Assembly: GCA_945874515.1 (NCBI GenBank)
Contig: CAMCHA010000139.1
Span: 1 to 6,869 of the forward strand
From: Asaia bogorensis
GTDB taxonomy: Bacteria > Pseudomonadota > Alphaproteobacteria > Acetobacterales > Acetobacteraceae
Length of the DNA: 6,869 bases
Direction: 5' to 3'
Under the pieces are notes generated by a model, which ran no database searches, was not told where the DNA came from, and worked only from the letters and a program-made list of their open reading frames with translations. This document shows, piece by piece, positions 1 to 5,729 of this stretch. Positions within the stretch are counted from its first letter, which is position 1. Each line of letters starts with the position of its first letter. Made by a program: the position numbers and the translations under genes.

Positions 1-3
1 CCC

Positions 4-912
4 ATGGGGCCGGTGGTGACCATGCCCGCGCTCAGGGATGATGCGCTGGTCATGGCCGATGGCGTGCGGCTGCCCTTGCATGCCTGGCAGCCGGAAGGGC
101 CACCGCGTGCGGTGATGCTCGCTTTGCATGGCATGAATGAATACGGCCGTTCCTATGCCGAAGATGCCGCGCCCTGGTTCACCGGGGCGGGGGTGGCGCT
201 TTACGCCTATGACCAGCGCGGCTTTGGCGGCACCGCCCCGCGCGGGGTTTGGCCGGGGCATGAGACTCTGGCGCAGGATGCGATTAGTGCCGCAGGGTTG
301 ATCCGTGCCCGCCATCCCGGGCTGCCGCTTTATATGCTGGGCGAAAGCATGGGCGGCGCGGTGCTGGTGCTGGCCGGCAGCAAGGCCCCCATAGCGGATG
401 GCCTTGTGCTTTCCGCCCCTGCCTTGCGTGGGCGAAACAGCCTTGGTTGGCCTGCGCGCTGGACTCTGGATGTCATGGCGGCGCTGGTGCCAGGGCTGGC
501 GCTTTCGTCCAGCGCGCCGCTGTTTCGCCCGACGGATAATCTGGAAGCCTGGCGCCGCTGGTCCAGTGACCCCAAGCTGCTGAAGCAGACGCGTGTGGAC
601 GCAGTGGCGGGTTTGGTTGATCTGATGGATACAGCAACCGCCGCCCTGCCGCGCTTCACCGCCCCCGCTTTGGTCCTTTACGGCGCGAAGGATGAATTGG
701 TGCCGCCCGCGCCGATTCGCGCTGCCTTGGCCCAATTGCCCCACCGCGCGGCGCAGCGCGTGGCCTTCTACCCGGAAGGGCATCACATGCTGCTTCGCGA
801 TTTGGGCGGTGCTGCGGTGGCCGGCGATATCCTGGCCTGGATGGGGAACCGCGCCGCGCCTTTGCCGAGCGGCGCGGATCAGGCCGCGGCGGCTTGGCTC
901 GGTTCAGGCTGA
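4..912 (+). CDS. Alpha/beta hydrolase, monoacylglycerol lipase / serine aminopeptidase S33-like
   Basis: Probable cytoplasmic serine esterase or lipase acting on monoacylglycerols or similar small esters; the true substrate cannot be read from sequence. Numbering from the ATG at 4 (302 aa), the fold landmarks appear in order: oxyanion-region HGMNEYG at 42-48, YDQRGFG at 69-75, nucleophile elbow GESMG at 113-117 (Ser115), an insertion at about 140-215 forming the lid, acid in GAKDELVPP (Asp230), and His in GHHMLLRD (probably His261). The complete triad suggests an active enzyme of usual family length. The C-terminal 20 residues are Ala/Gly-rich and probably disordered. No signal peptide is visible. 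The start is uncertain: ATG 4 lies at the window edge with no visible ribosome site, and the in-frame ATG at 22 follows a weak GGTGGTGA, so the gene may start at 22 or upstream of the window. It is followed by the HIT gene after 68 nt in the same direction. Family assignment is secure, substrate is not. Confidence 0.9.
   Translation: MGPVVTMPALRDDALVMADGVRLPLHAWQPEGPPRAVMLALHGMNEYGRSYAEDAAPWFTGAGVALYAYDQRGFGGTAPRGVWPGHETLAQDAISAAGLIRARHPGLPLYMLGESMGGAVLVLAGSKAPIADGLVLSAPALRGRNSLGWPARWTLDVMAALVPGLALSSSAPLFRPTDNLEAWRRWSSDPKLLKQTRVDAVAGLVDLMDTATAALPRFTAPALVLYGAKDELVPPAPIRAALAQLPHRAAQRVAFYPEGHHMLLRDLGGAAVAGDILAWMGNRAAPLPSGADQAAAAWLGSG
849..877. repeat. Perfect 9-bp inverted repeat near the 3' end of the hydrolase gene
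   Basis: CCGCGCCGC at 849-857 is the exact reverse complement of GCGGCGCGG at 869-877, with an 11-nt loop. It lies in the Ala/Gly-rich coding tail, 35 nt before the end of the stop codon. It could fold in the mRNA, but no T-run follows, so it is not a standard intrinsic terminator. In GC-rich coding sequence such a repeat can arise by chance. Confidence 0.4.
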
Positions 913-965
913 ATGGGCTTCCAATCCTGGCCGCGCATGGCATGGTGGGCCTAGGTAATTTACGC

Positions 966-973
966 GAGGGAAG
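966..973 (+). promoter_or_regulatory. Ribosome binding site that sets the HIT start
   Basis: GAGGGAAG lies 7 nt before the ATG at 981. The open frame extends back to an ATG at 894 inside the hydrolase gene, but that start has no comparable site and would add 29 residues that do not look like the family. This favours 981. Confidence 0.6.
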
Positions 974-980
974 CGAAACC

Positions 981-1361
981 ATGCCGGTCAATGGCCTTGG
1001 CCCCTATGATGACAGCAATATCTTCGCGCGCATCCTGCGCGGCGAGATTCCGGCGAAAAAGGTGCATGAGGATGATCATGTGCTCGCCTTTCACGACATC
1101 GCCCCCCAGGCGCCGGTGCATGTGCTGGTGATCCCGAAGGGGAAATATGTCTCGATCGCTGATTTCAGCGCGCTCGCCAGCGCGGATGAAATCACCGGCT
1201 TTTGGCGTGCGGTGGGCCAGGTGGCGAAGGGCTTGGGGCTGGAAGCTGATGGCTATCGCGTGCTGATGAATATGGGCGTGCAGGCCGGGCAGGAAGTGCC
1301 GCATTTTCACGTGCATATTTGTGGTGGCCGGCCACTTGGCCGGATGATACCCCAAGCTTGA
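981..1361 (+). CDS. HINT-type histidine triad (HIT) nucleotide-binding protein
   Basis: Small HIT-superfamily hydrolase of the Hint branch. Known relatives are homodimeric purine nucleoside phosphoramidases that cleave AMP-N bonds, such as AMP-lysine or adenylated intermediates, in the cytoplasm. The 126-aa product has the hallmark order: N-terminal NIFARILRGEIPAKKV (13-28), LAFHDIAPQAPVHVLVIPK (35-53), GYRVLMNMG (91-99), and the triad HFHVHI at 108-113 followed by CGGRPLG. By comparison with Hint1 the middle His (His110) should be the nucleophile, with His108 and His112 completing the triad. Length is normal for bacterial HinT. The ATG at 981 was chosen because of its purine-rich site and the fit to family length. 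The GMC oxidoreductase follows after about 25 nt, so the two are probably cotranscribed, although no biochemical link between them is evident. Family call is firm; the physiological substrate is unknown. Confidence 0.95.
   Translation: MPVNGLGPYDDSNIFARILRGEIPAKKVHEDDHVLAFHDIAPQAPVHVLVIPKGKYVSIADFSALASADEITGFWRAVGQVAKGLGLEADGYRVLMNMGVQAGQEVPHFHVHICGGRPLGRMIPQA
1328..1343. repeat. Strong tight hairpin at the HIT gene end
   Basis: CCGGCC at 1328-1333 and GGCCGG at 1338-1343 form a perfect stem around an ACTT loop, and an A-T closing pair can extend it to 7 bp. It overlaps the perfect 12-bp palindrome GTGGCCGGCCAC at 1324-1335, so two foldings compete. It lies 18 nt before the end of the HIT stop codon and 27 nt before the GMC ribosome site. 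It has no T-run. It may affect mRNA stability or coupling between the two genes, or may be chance in codons for Gly-Arg-Pro-Leu-Gly-Arg. Confidence 0.45.
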
Positions 1362-1370
1362 AAAGAACAA

Positions 1371-1376
1371 GAGGAA
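1371..1376 (+). promoter_or_regulatory. Ribosome binding site of the GMC oxidoreductase gene
   Basis: GAGGAA lies 7 nt before a GTG at 1384 and 10 nt before the ATG at 1387, which are consecutive codons. Either start is possible and they differ by one residue. The site confirms that the gene begins here, just downstream of the HIT stop. Confidence 0.6.
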
Positions 1377-1386
1377 GCGCAGCGTG

Positions 1387-3087
1387 ATGTTCGATACGAT
1401 CATTGTTGGCGGTGGTTCTGCCGGGTCCGTGCTGGCGCATCGGCTTTCTGCCCGCAGCGGCCATAAGGTGCTGCTGTGTGAGGCGGGGCCTGATGCGCCG
1501 CCCGGTGAGGAAGCGAAGGAAATCCGCGACAGCTACCCTGGCACGGCCTATTTCGACCCGCGTTTTCATTGGACCGAATTGCGTGTGCATACGCAAATCG
1601 TTTCCCACAACAATCCGCAGGAACGCCCACCCTTGCGCAAATACGAACAGGCGCGGGTTTTGGGTGGCGGTTCTTCCATCAATGGCCAGATGGCCAATCG
1701 CGGCGCGCCCACGGATTACAATGAATGGGAAGCGCGCGGTGCGGAGGGCTGGAATTGGGATGCGGTGCTGCCGTATTTCAAGAAGGTTGAGCATGACCTT
1801 GATTACGACGGGCCCTTCCACGGCAAGGATGGGCGCATCAAAGTGCGCCGCATCAAGCCCGAGAAATGGAATAACCACGCCAAGGCAGCGGCAAAATCTT
1901 TCTCGGCTGCCGGCTTCAAGGCTTTGGAAGACCAGAATGGGTTTTTCGAGGATGGCTATTTCCCGATCACCATTTCCAATGCGGAAGAACAGCGCGTCTC
2001 AGCCGCTATGGGCTATCTGGACCGCGAAACCCGCGCGCGGGAAAATCTGACGATTTCCTGCGAAACCCAGGTCAAGGAATTGATCTTCGAAGACCAGCGC
2101 TGCGTTGGCGTTGTGGCTTTGGTGCGCGGGCAGGAACAGCGCTTCATGGGGCGCGAAATCATCCTATCCTGCGGCGCCATTCATTCCCCCGCGCATCTGC
2201 TGCGTTCGGGCATCGGCCCCGTGGGGCATTTGCGCGATTTGGGCATTCCGGTGCGCATGGCCCTGCCAGGGGTGGGCCAGGGCTTGATGGATCATCCTTC
2301 CATTGCGCTGTCTTCCTTCCTGAAGCGCGGTGCGCGGGTGGATAACCAAACCCGCCGGCATATCCTGCTCGGGCTGCGTTATTCATCCCAGATGGAAGGC
2401 GTGCCGGCGGGTGACATGTTCGCGGCCGTCGTCAGCAAATCCGCCTGGCATGCGGTGGGGGAGCAAGTGGCTTCCATGCTGCTATGGGTGAACAAGACCT
2501 ATTCGGAAAGCGGGCAGTTGAAACTCGCGTCCAGCAATTGGCGTGATGAGCCGATTGTTGAATTCAACCTTCTGTCAGACAAGCGCGATCTTGACCGCTT
2601 AATGAGCGGTTTTCGCATGATGGCCGCGATCCAGATGAGTGATGAGCTGGGTAAGGTGACCGCGGATCACTTCCCGGCAAGTTATAGCGACCGCGTGCGC
2701 AAGCTTGGCGTGGTGAGCGATAAGAACCGCATGCTGACCAAGATGATCAGCCTGGTGCTTGATGGGCCTGCCTTCCTGCGGAGCTATTTCATTGATCGCT
2801 TCGTGGTGGAGGGTTTCCGGATTGATCAGGTGATGACGGATGATGCGGCTTTGGAAGCCTTCATCCGCAAGGCAACGATCGGTGTTTGGCATGCGTCCTG
2901 TTCCTGCCGCATGGGCCGGCCGGAAGACCCGATGTCGGTGGTGGATAGCAATGGCCGGGTGAAGGGGATTGAGGGGCTACGCGTGGTAGATGCTTCAATC
3001 TTCCCGGTGGTGCCCTGCGCCAATACGAATTTCCCGACGCTGATGGTGGCGGAAAAAATCGCTGATGCGATCATTGCGGGGCATTGA
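1387..3087 (+). CDS. GMC family FAD-dependent oxidoreductase (choline/alcohol dehydrogenase-like)
   Basis: Flavoenzyme expected to oxidise an alcohol substrate with FAD, probably in the cytoplasm since no signal peptide is visible. The 566-aa product (from ATG 1387) begins with the dinucleotide-binding IIVGGGSAGS (5-14), followed by Glu32 at the end of strand 2 in VLLCEAG, which normally holds the adenosine ribose. GMC signature 1 is ARVLGGGSSIN (89-99) and signature 2 is GAIHSPAHLLRSGIGP (263-278), with one departure from the strict pattern at His270. The C-terminal catalytic region reads WHASCSCRMG (His502), LRVVDASIFP (531-540) and NTNFPTLMVAEKIAD (546-560). His502 and Asn548 are the likely catalytic pair, as in the His/Asn type. 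Length is normal for bacterial members. A GTG one codon earlier (1384) is an alternative start. It is probably cotranscribed with the HIT gene and ends 6 nt from the converging racemase-like gene. The substrate cannot be assigned; choline, glucoside and long-chain alcohol branches all look similar at this level. Confidence 0.94.
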   Translation: MFDTIIVGGGSAGSVLAHRLSARSGHKVLLCEAGPDAPPGEEAKEIRDSYPGTAYFDPRFHWTELRVHTQIVSHNNPQERPPLRKYEQARVLGGGSSINGQMANRGAPTDYNEWEARGAEGWNWDAVLPYFKKVEHDLDYDGPFHGKDGRIKVRRIKPEKWNNHAKAAAKSFSAAGFKALEDQNGFFEDGYFPITISNAEEQRVSAAMGYLDRETRARENLTISCETQVKELIFEDQRCVGVVALVRGQEQRFMGREIILSCGAIHSPAHLLRSGIGPVGHLRDLGIPVRMALPGVGQGLMDHPSIALSSFLKRGARVDNQTRRHILLGLRYSSQMEGVPAGDMFAAVVSKSAWHAVGEQVASMLLWVNKTYSESGQLKLASSNWRDEPIVEFNLLSDKRDLDRLMSGFRMMAAIQMSDELGKVTADHFPASYSDRVRKLGVVSDKNRMLTKMISLVLDGPAFLRSYFIDRFVVEGFRIDQVMTDDAALEAFIRKATIGVWHASCSCRMGRPEDPMSVVDSNGRVKGIEGLRVVDASIFPVVPCANTNFPTLMVAEKIADAIIAGH

Positions 3088-3093
3088 AGCGCG

Positions 3094-3900
3094 CTATTCC
3101 TTCACCCCCGGATAAACACCCCCGTAATACCGGCGCAGTTCCGCAATCTGCGCCGGCGGCGGTTGGCCATAGGCACCGCGGCGGCTGGTGAAACGCCCAC
3201 CCATGGCGTGCTTTAGCTTCACCGCCGCCTGGCCCTGCTGCACCAGCGCCAAAGGCCCGCACAGCACCGGCGCACCGCGCGCGGTTTCATGCACGCCCGC
3301 TTCAAACAGCAGCACCATGGCCACACCAACGGCCGGGATCACCACTTCTGCGCCGCGCGCCACGCAATCCTCGGCGGCCTTGTGGAATTGCGCCAGCACG
3401 GAATCGCGCACGGGGCCTGGCGAAAAAGCGGCTTCCAGATCGGTCAGCTTTGCCACCTCCATCCGCGCCGTGGCGGCCACCCGCCCGGCCAGGCCATAGC
3501 CACGGATATTCTCCGCCACGCGCGCTTCGTGTTTGTCGTTTGAGAAGACAATGCCGATGGAAGCACCCATCTGGCAGGCAGTCAGCAGCGCGGTTTCGCA
3601 TAGTCCAAGCACCGGGATGCCGGCGATTTCACGCGCAATCCGAAGCCCAGGGTCCACGATATTGCCAAGCAAGACGGCATCGAAGCCCTCGGCCTCGGCG
3701 CGCGCCACGTTTTCCAGCACCTCACCGGTTTCGATGAATTCCAGATAGCGATATTGGTCGCCAATGCCGCCGCGCTTTTCGATGCCATGAATGGCGATTT
3801 CCGTGCCCGGATCGGCGCCCGCATCAAGCACGCGCCGCAGTGCCTTGGCATAGGTCGGCCAGGCATCCGGCCTTGTCAGGGATTGGTACCAAAGCCTCAT
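3094..3900 (-). CDS. Asp/Glu/hydantoin racemase-like protein lacking both expected catalytic cysteines
   Basis: The 268-aa product resembles the Asp/Glu/hydantoin racemase superfamily, two similar alpha/beta halves that normally each supply one catalytic Cys for proton transfer at an alpha carbon. The first half reads GFDAVLLGNIVDPGLRIARE (72-91) then IPVLGL (95-100), matching hydantoin-racemase patterns with DPGL. However, the position where those enzymes carry Cys (as in ACFGDPGL) is Asn80 here. In the second half, ARGAEVVIPAVGVA (181-194) matches the GAExIxLGCxGM region, but the Cys position is Val191. Cysteines at 101, 109, 179 and 214 lie elsewhere. It may therefore be a non-racemase member (isomerase, decarboxylase or binding protein). 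The ATG at 3900 begins with the typical MRLWYQSLTRP and follows a weak GGGGTGA; an upstream in-frame ATG at 4008 would add a Pro/Arg/Gly-rich stretch and overlap the oxygenase gene. The gene converges on the GMC gene and diverges from the oxygenase gene. Confidence 0.85.
   Translation of the reverse strand: MRLWYQSLTRPDAWPTYAKALRRVLDAGADPGTEIAIHGIEKRGGIGDQYRYLEFIETGEVLENVARAEAEGFDAVLLGNIVDPGLRIAREIAGIPVLGLCETALLTACQMGASIGIVFSNDKHEARVAENIRGYGLAGRVAATARMEVAKLTDLEAAFSPGPVRDSVLAQFHKAAEDCVARGAEVVIPAVGVAMVLLFEAGVHETARGAPVLCGPLALVQQGQAAVKLKHAMGGRFTSRRGAYGQPPPAQIAELRRYYGGVYPGVKE
3130..3156. repeat. Perfect 9-bp inverted repeat, possible terminator of the GMC transcript
   Basis: CCGGCGCAG at 3130-3138 is the exact reverse complement of CTGCGCCGG at 3148-3156, with a 9-nt loop. 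It lies 43 nt past the GMC stop and inside the last codons of the converging racemase-like gene. As RNA it would form a stable stem on either strand. No T-run follows on either side, so termination here would not be of the classic type. Confidence 0.4.
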
Positions 3901-4000
3901 TGCGTCACCCCATGATTTCCAGGGTGATTGCGCCCGATTCCCCGCGCCGCGTCCAGGGCCGGGCCTCGCCCAGGCCCCGTTTCCTCTGGTATAAGGGCGC
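3901..4000. promoter_or_regulatory. Divergent intergenic region between the racemase-like and oxygenase genes
   Basis: This 100-nt gap must hold the promoters for both divergent genes. On the plus strand TGGTATAAG at 3987-3995 resembles an extended -10 element, with no good -35 upstream. A transcript from it would start almost at the ATG at 4001 and be leaderless or nearly so. The same AAGGG could instead be a ribosome site for ATG 4007 (9-nt gap) or ATG 4001. A 6-bp stem with a 5-nt loop, GGGCCT/AGGCCC at 3961-3966 and 3972-3977, lies just upstream. No convincing minus-strand promoter was found. Confidence 0.4.
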
Positions 4001-5209
4001 ATGAGCATGACCCTGGCCGATATCCTGGCGCCGATGCCGCCGGAACGCTTCTTTGCCGAATATTACGACCAGCAACCGCTGCATTTGCCGGGGGCTGCGG
4101 AAAAATTCGCGGGTGTTTTGGACTGGGCCGGCATCAATCGCCTGCTTGGCATGACCCATATCTGGTCGGAACATAGTCTGAAGGTGGTGCTGGACAGCAC
4201 CACGATCCCGCCCGCGCAATATAGCCAAAGCGCCATGTCGCGTGATGGCACCACCACGCTGCAACCCATTGCCGCCAAGGTGCAGGAATGGGTGGCGCGC
4301 GGTGCTTCCGTGGTGATGAATGATGTGGATAGCCTGACACCTGGCCTCGCTGGTGTTTCGAATGCCTTGGAAGGCGCTGGCCTCGGTAAGGCGCAGGGCA
4401 ATGTCTATATTTCATGGCAGAGCCATAAGGCGTTTCACGCGCATTACGACACGCATGATGTCTGGGCCGTGCAGGTGGAAGGGGAGAAGATCTGGAACAT
4501 CTGGGAAGGCCGCGCCGAATGGCCGGTGCCGCATGCGATCTTTCGCGGCCAGCCGCAGGAATTTCACGAAAAATCCAAGGGCGCGCTGCGCTTCAAGGCG
4601 CATCTGAAAAAGGGCGATCTGCTGTATCTGCCGCGCGGCTGGTATCATGATGCTTTGGCCGAGGCACCCAATTCAGTTCATATCGCTTACGGCATGCATG
4701 CGGCGATGGGCGTTGATTTCATCGGCCTGCTGACCGAACGCGCTTTTCATGACGCCGAGTTCCGTAAGCCTCTGCCGCGGCAGGATGGCTCGGCTGCGGC
4801 GAAATATGCGTTGACGCAACGCGCTTCCTTGCTCGGCCAACGCATCGGCGAATGGTCGCGGGACCCAAAATTCCTGCAAGCGGTGGAAAATTTCCTGACA
4901 CATTATCGCTACGAACGCGGTGGCTATGATTTGTTGGCGGCGCGCGGCGCCGCACCCGCGGCAGAAGCAGGCGGCGCCCAGGTTTTCCGCGTGCGGCCCA
5001 ATGTGAAAACCGTCCGCCGCGGCGCGGATTACGGACTGCGCACTGAAATGGGTGTTTTGGCGATTGACGCGCAGGAGGTTGAGCCCGCCGCCTGGATCAT
5101 CACCCAGCCGAGTATCACGGAAACCTCTCTGGCACTCGCTTGCCCGCGGGCCAATGCGGCGGCGCTGATCGAAAAACTGCGCACGGCCGAGATACTGCTG
5201 CCGGCATGA
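4001..5209 (+). CDS. JmjC/cupin-fold 2-oxoglutarate and Fe(II)-dependent oxygenase (ribosomal-oxygenase-like)
   Basis: The 402-aa product fits the family that includes bacterial YcfD/RoxA (arginine hydroxylase of ribosomal protein L16) and eukaryotic MINA53/NO66 (ribosomal-protein histidine hydroxylases). The N-terminal PPERFFAEYYDQQPLHLPG (13-31) is the usual lead-in. The iron facial triad is clear: His148 and Asp150 in HAHYDTHDVW (146-155) and His216 in DLLYLPRGWYHDAL (206-219). Lys163 in VEGEKIW lies 13 residues after Asp150, the spacing of the 2-oxoglutarate-binding Lys in FIH and MINA53; YcfD uses Arg, so this protein is closer to the Lys type. After an Ala-rich linker (about 312-325) a C-terminal domain (about 327-402) fits the dimerisation/winged-helix region of these enzymes. 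All cofactor residues are present, so it should be active. The ATG at 4001 and the ATG at 4007 are both possible starts. Its TGA is shared with the start of the OmpA-like gene. The protein substrate is unknown; a ribosomal protein is the family-based guess. Confidence 0.9.
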   Translation: MSMTLADILAPMPPERFFAEYYDQQPLHLPGAAEKFAGVLDWAGINRLLGMTHIWSEHSLKVVLDSTTIPPAQYSQSAMSRDGTTTLQPIAAKVQEWVARGASVVMNDVDSLTPGLAGVSNALEGAGLGKAQGNVYISWQSHKAFHAHYDTHDVWAVQVEGEKIWNIWEGRAEWPVPHAIFRGQPQEFHEKSKGALRFKAHLKKGDLLYLPRGWYHDALAEAPNSVHIAYGMHAAMGVDFIGLLTERAFHDAEFRKPLPRQDGSAAAKYALTQRASLLGQRIGEWSRDPKFLQAVENFLTHYRYERGGYDLLAARGAAPAAEAGGAQVFRVRPNVKTVRRGADYGLRTEMGVLAIDAQEVEPAAWIITQPSITETSLALACPRANAAALIEKLRTAEILLPA

Positions 5210-5637
5210 AGCACCCTTTATTGTTTGCACTGGGCATCGCTTTGATAGCCCTGCCAGCCCTGGCCCAGCCACGCGGCTTTTCCTGCGTGGGCGCCGAAAG
5301 GCTGGAAGATGATGTGTTTTCCATCGCCTTCCCGCGCGGCAGCGCCACCATCACCGAAGCCGCGCGTTCCCCCCTTAGCGCCGCGATCGAAGCGGCCTTG
5401 GCGGAACCGGATCGAAACATCTGCATCCTGGGCCATGCGGGGCAGGAAGGCGGTGCCAGCACTTCCATCCAGCTTGCTGCACAAAGGGCGCGCGCGGTGC
5501 ATAACGCCATGGCCTCCAAGGGAGTTGGGGCCGAAAGGCAGCGTGCGGAAGCGCGCAGCGCCCAATATAGCCCCACGGTCCGGGCAGCCGAACCTCCAGC
5601 GCGCACCGTCACCATTATCCTGATGCCAGTCCCGTAG
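5206..5637 (+). CDS. Secreted OmpA-like domain protein
   Basis: The 143-aa product has a Sec-type signal peptide (1-20, hydrophobic LLFALGIALIALPALA, cleavage probably after Ala20), then a single compact domain. Residues 43-123 follow the OmpA C-terminal pattern: PRGSATITEAARSPL, a predicted helix, ICILGHAGQEGG (72-83), RARAVHNAMASKGVGAER (94-111), and a final strand TVTIILMPV. In OmpA this domain binds peptidoglycan diaminopimelate through an Asp in GYTD and an Arg in the following helix. Here the Arg is kept (Arg94), but the Asp position is Gly79 (GHAG). Cys27 and Cys73 could form a disulfide in the periplasm. There is no lipobox and no beta-barrel, so it should be a soluble periplasmic protein. 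The ATG at 5206 overlaps the oxygenase stop in an ATGA, suggesting translational coupling. An in-frame ATG at 5140 lies within the oxygenase gene and would spoil the signal peptide. The domain call is moderately confident; peptidoglycan binding is uncertain. Confidence 0.75.
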   Translation: MKHPLLFALGIALIALPALAQPRGFSCVGAERLEDDVFSIAFPRGSATITEAARSPLSAAIEAALAEPDRNICILGHAGQEGGASTSIQLAAQRARAVHNAMASKGVGAERQRAEARSAQYSPTVRAAEPPARTVTIILMPVP

Positions 5638-5645
5638 CGCGTATA

Positions 5646-5657
5646 GGGGCTTGCCCC
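5646..5657. repeat. Short hairpin after the OmpA-like gene
   Basis: GGGGC at 5646-5650 and GCCCC at 5653-5657 form a perfect 5-bp inverted repeat around TT, 9 nt past the OmpA-like stop. Flanking GCGC on each side could extend it imperfectly. It sits in the only sizeable gap of the right block (92 nt). With no T-run, a role as terminator is weakly supported. Confidence 0.25.
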
Positions 5658-5715
5658 AACCTGCGCACGGCCCCAAAAGAGGGCATGAAAAGCCGTCCGA
5701 TTCGTGGCCATTTAG

Positions 5716-5721
5716 AAGGAG
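5716..5721 (+). promoter_or_regulatory. Strong ribosome binding site that sets the FAS1 start
   Basis: AAGGAG lies 8 nt before the ATG at 5730, the best Shine-Dalgarno match in the window. The in-frame ATG at 5685 has no comparable site and would place 15 residues ahead of the lipoprotein signal, so 5730 is preferred. Confidence 0.8.
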
Positions 5722-5729
5722 AAGCGCCG

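Noticed and set aside
1192..1878. Long minus-strand open frame (228 codons) antisense to the HIT and GMC genes
   Set aside because: It overlaps two well-recognised genes, has no recognisable domain and has the His/Arg/Pro-rich composition typical of antisense frames in GC-rich DNA.
3901..4008. Upstream start at 4008 for the racemase-like gene
   Set aside because: The added 36 residues are Pro/Gly/Arg-rich, unlike the family, and would overlap the divergent oxygenase start. The protein begins naturally at 3900.
4937..4953. 7-bp inverted repeat GCGGCGC/GCGCCGC with a 3-nt loop inside the oxygenase gene
   Set aside because: It falls in codons for an Ala/Arg/Gly-rich interdomain linker, where GCG/GGC-rich sequence forms such repeats by composition alone.
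4673..5272. Minus-strand open frame (199 codons) antisense to the oxygenase gene end
   Set aside because: It lies opposite the catalytic and C-terminal part of a clear gene and shows no family motif; treated as a shadow frame.
5115..5711. Minus-strand open frame (198 codons) across the OmpA-like gene
   Set aside because: The plus-strand frame has a signal peptide and OmpA-like pattern; the antisense frame has neither and its composition looks like a shadow.
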